A program made the translations under genes and the position numbers. A stretch of DNA of 14,569 nucleotides from CSBr16-58 sp051859825 (GTDB taxonomy: Bacteria > Bacteroidota > Bacteroidia > Flavobacteriales > Schleiferiaceae). The stretch covers positions 1 through 14,569 of the forward strand of contig JBHYFA010000068.1 of assembly GCA_051859825.1 (NCBI GenBank), given 5' to 3'. Below, piece by piece: positions 14,396-14,569 of the stretch. Within the stretch, counting starts at the first letter, position 1. Every line of letters begins with the position of its first letter. Below the pieces are notes generated by a model, which saw only the letters and a program-made list of their open reading frames with translations, ran no database searches and was not told the DNA's origin.

Positions 14396-14569
14396 AGTTC
14401 ACATAGGAGTCACTAAATGGGATGATTTACTTAATAAATCTTTGTGCAACTTTGTGGATTCTTCATTTTTGTGAAATAGCTATTAAGTTTCACTTTATAG
14501 CTCAACTACTTAGCAGTGCACTTTTGTACTATAGAAGTCTTGGGATTCCATCTAACTCTTTTGCTAAAA
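14295..14569. other. Right-edge stretch without a convincing gene
   Basis: Besides the repeat, a 46-residue frame (14334-14474) reads MLRFLLNHEKHEKHEKHEKF before unrelated sequence. The HEK repeat comes from the 9-bp DNA unit, so it is probably not a real protein. The rest is AT-rich and stop-dense on both strands, with no promoter or hairpin I can support. Confidence 0.7.
14355..14390 (+). repeat. Four-copy 9-bp tandem repeat (CACGAAAAG), in a degenerate inverted-repeat element
   Basis: Four consecutive copies of CACGAAAAG run at 14355-14363, 14364-14372, 14373-14381 and 14382-14390 (the last ends in A). About 50 bases further on, TCTTTGTGCAACTTTGTGG (14438-14456) is roughly the reverse complement of the repeat unit (CCACAAAG and GCACAAAG), forming a degenerate inverted arrangement. 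Such CACGAAA/CTTTGTG elements are found scattered in many bacterial genomes, including Bacteroidota. Here it lies just after the dehydrogenase gene. Confidence 0.75.

Overview
The window looks like chromosomal DNA from a member of Bacteroidota, most likely Flavobacteriales. The reasons are the set of protein families (a DUF4369-type TlpA lipoprotein, a BT0820-like HAD protein, an HTH_34 winged helix paired with a membrane protein, a ferredoxin divergent from a LuxC-type reductase), starts without clear Shine-Dalgarno sequences, and several TAnnTTTG promoter elements. No species is claimed. Nothing suggests a prophage, conjugative element, CRISPR array or intact insertion sequence. Most genes are housekeeping or central metabolism.

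Positions 1-1111 hold a divergent pair: a polytopic membrane protein that runs off the left edge on the minus strand (DUF6427-like) and a 55-residue single-pass membrane protein on the plus strand. A bidirectional terminator at about 1028-1055 separates the small gene from the next operon.

Positions 1112-6555 are a tight minus-strand operon, in transcription order gatB, a TlpA-like thioredoxin lipoprotein, gpmI, a small HAD phosphatase-like gene and map. Gaps are only 1 to 20 bases. It combines tRNA-Gln/Asn amidation, envelope redox, glycolysis and N-terminal methionine removal.

Positions 6762-9882 read on the plus strand: a type II sulfide:quinone oxidoreductase, then a striking 27-bp tandem repeat array that begins inside its last codons and ends in a perfect 17-bp hairpin, then an ALDH7 (aminoadipate semialdehyde dehydrogenase-type) gene with its own promoter and a strong terminator.

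Positions 9928-11640 carry a small predicted outer-membrane barrel protein, a gene-free stretch with a near-perfect 17-bp dyad, and a two-gene cassette of a six-helix membrane protein and a winged-helix regulator that overlap by 8 bases. The cassette has the best promoter of the window and ends in a bidirectional terminator.

Positions 11653-14294 carry a two-cluster ferredoxin (minus) and, divergently, a LuxC-family acyl-CoA reductase (plus), then a D-2-hydroxyacid/phosphoglycerate dehydrogenase-like gene. The last has a TTG start preceded by two overlapping mini-ORFs. The right edge (14295-14569) has no convincing gene but holds a 9-bp repeat in a degenerate inverted-repeat setting.

I found no clearly new defence or biosynthetic system. 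The most unusual items are the repeat-hairpin array after the sulfide:quinone oxidoreductase, the dyad and regulator/membrane cassette, the mini-ORF chain before the TTG start, and the repeat element at the right edge.
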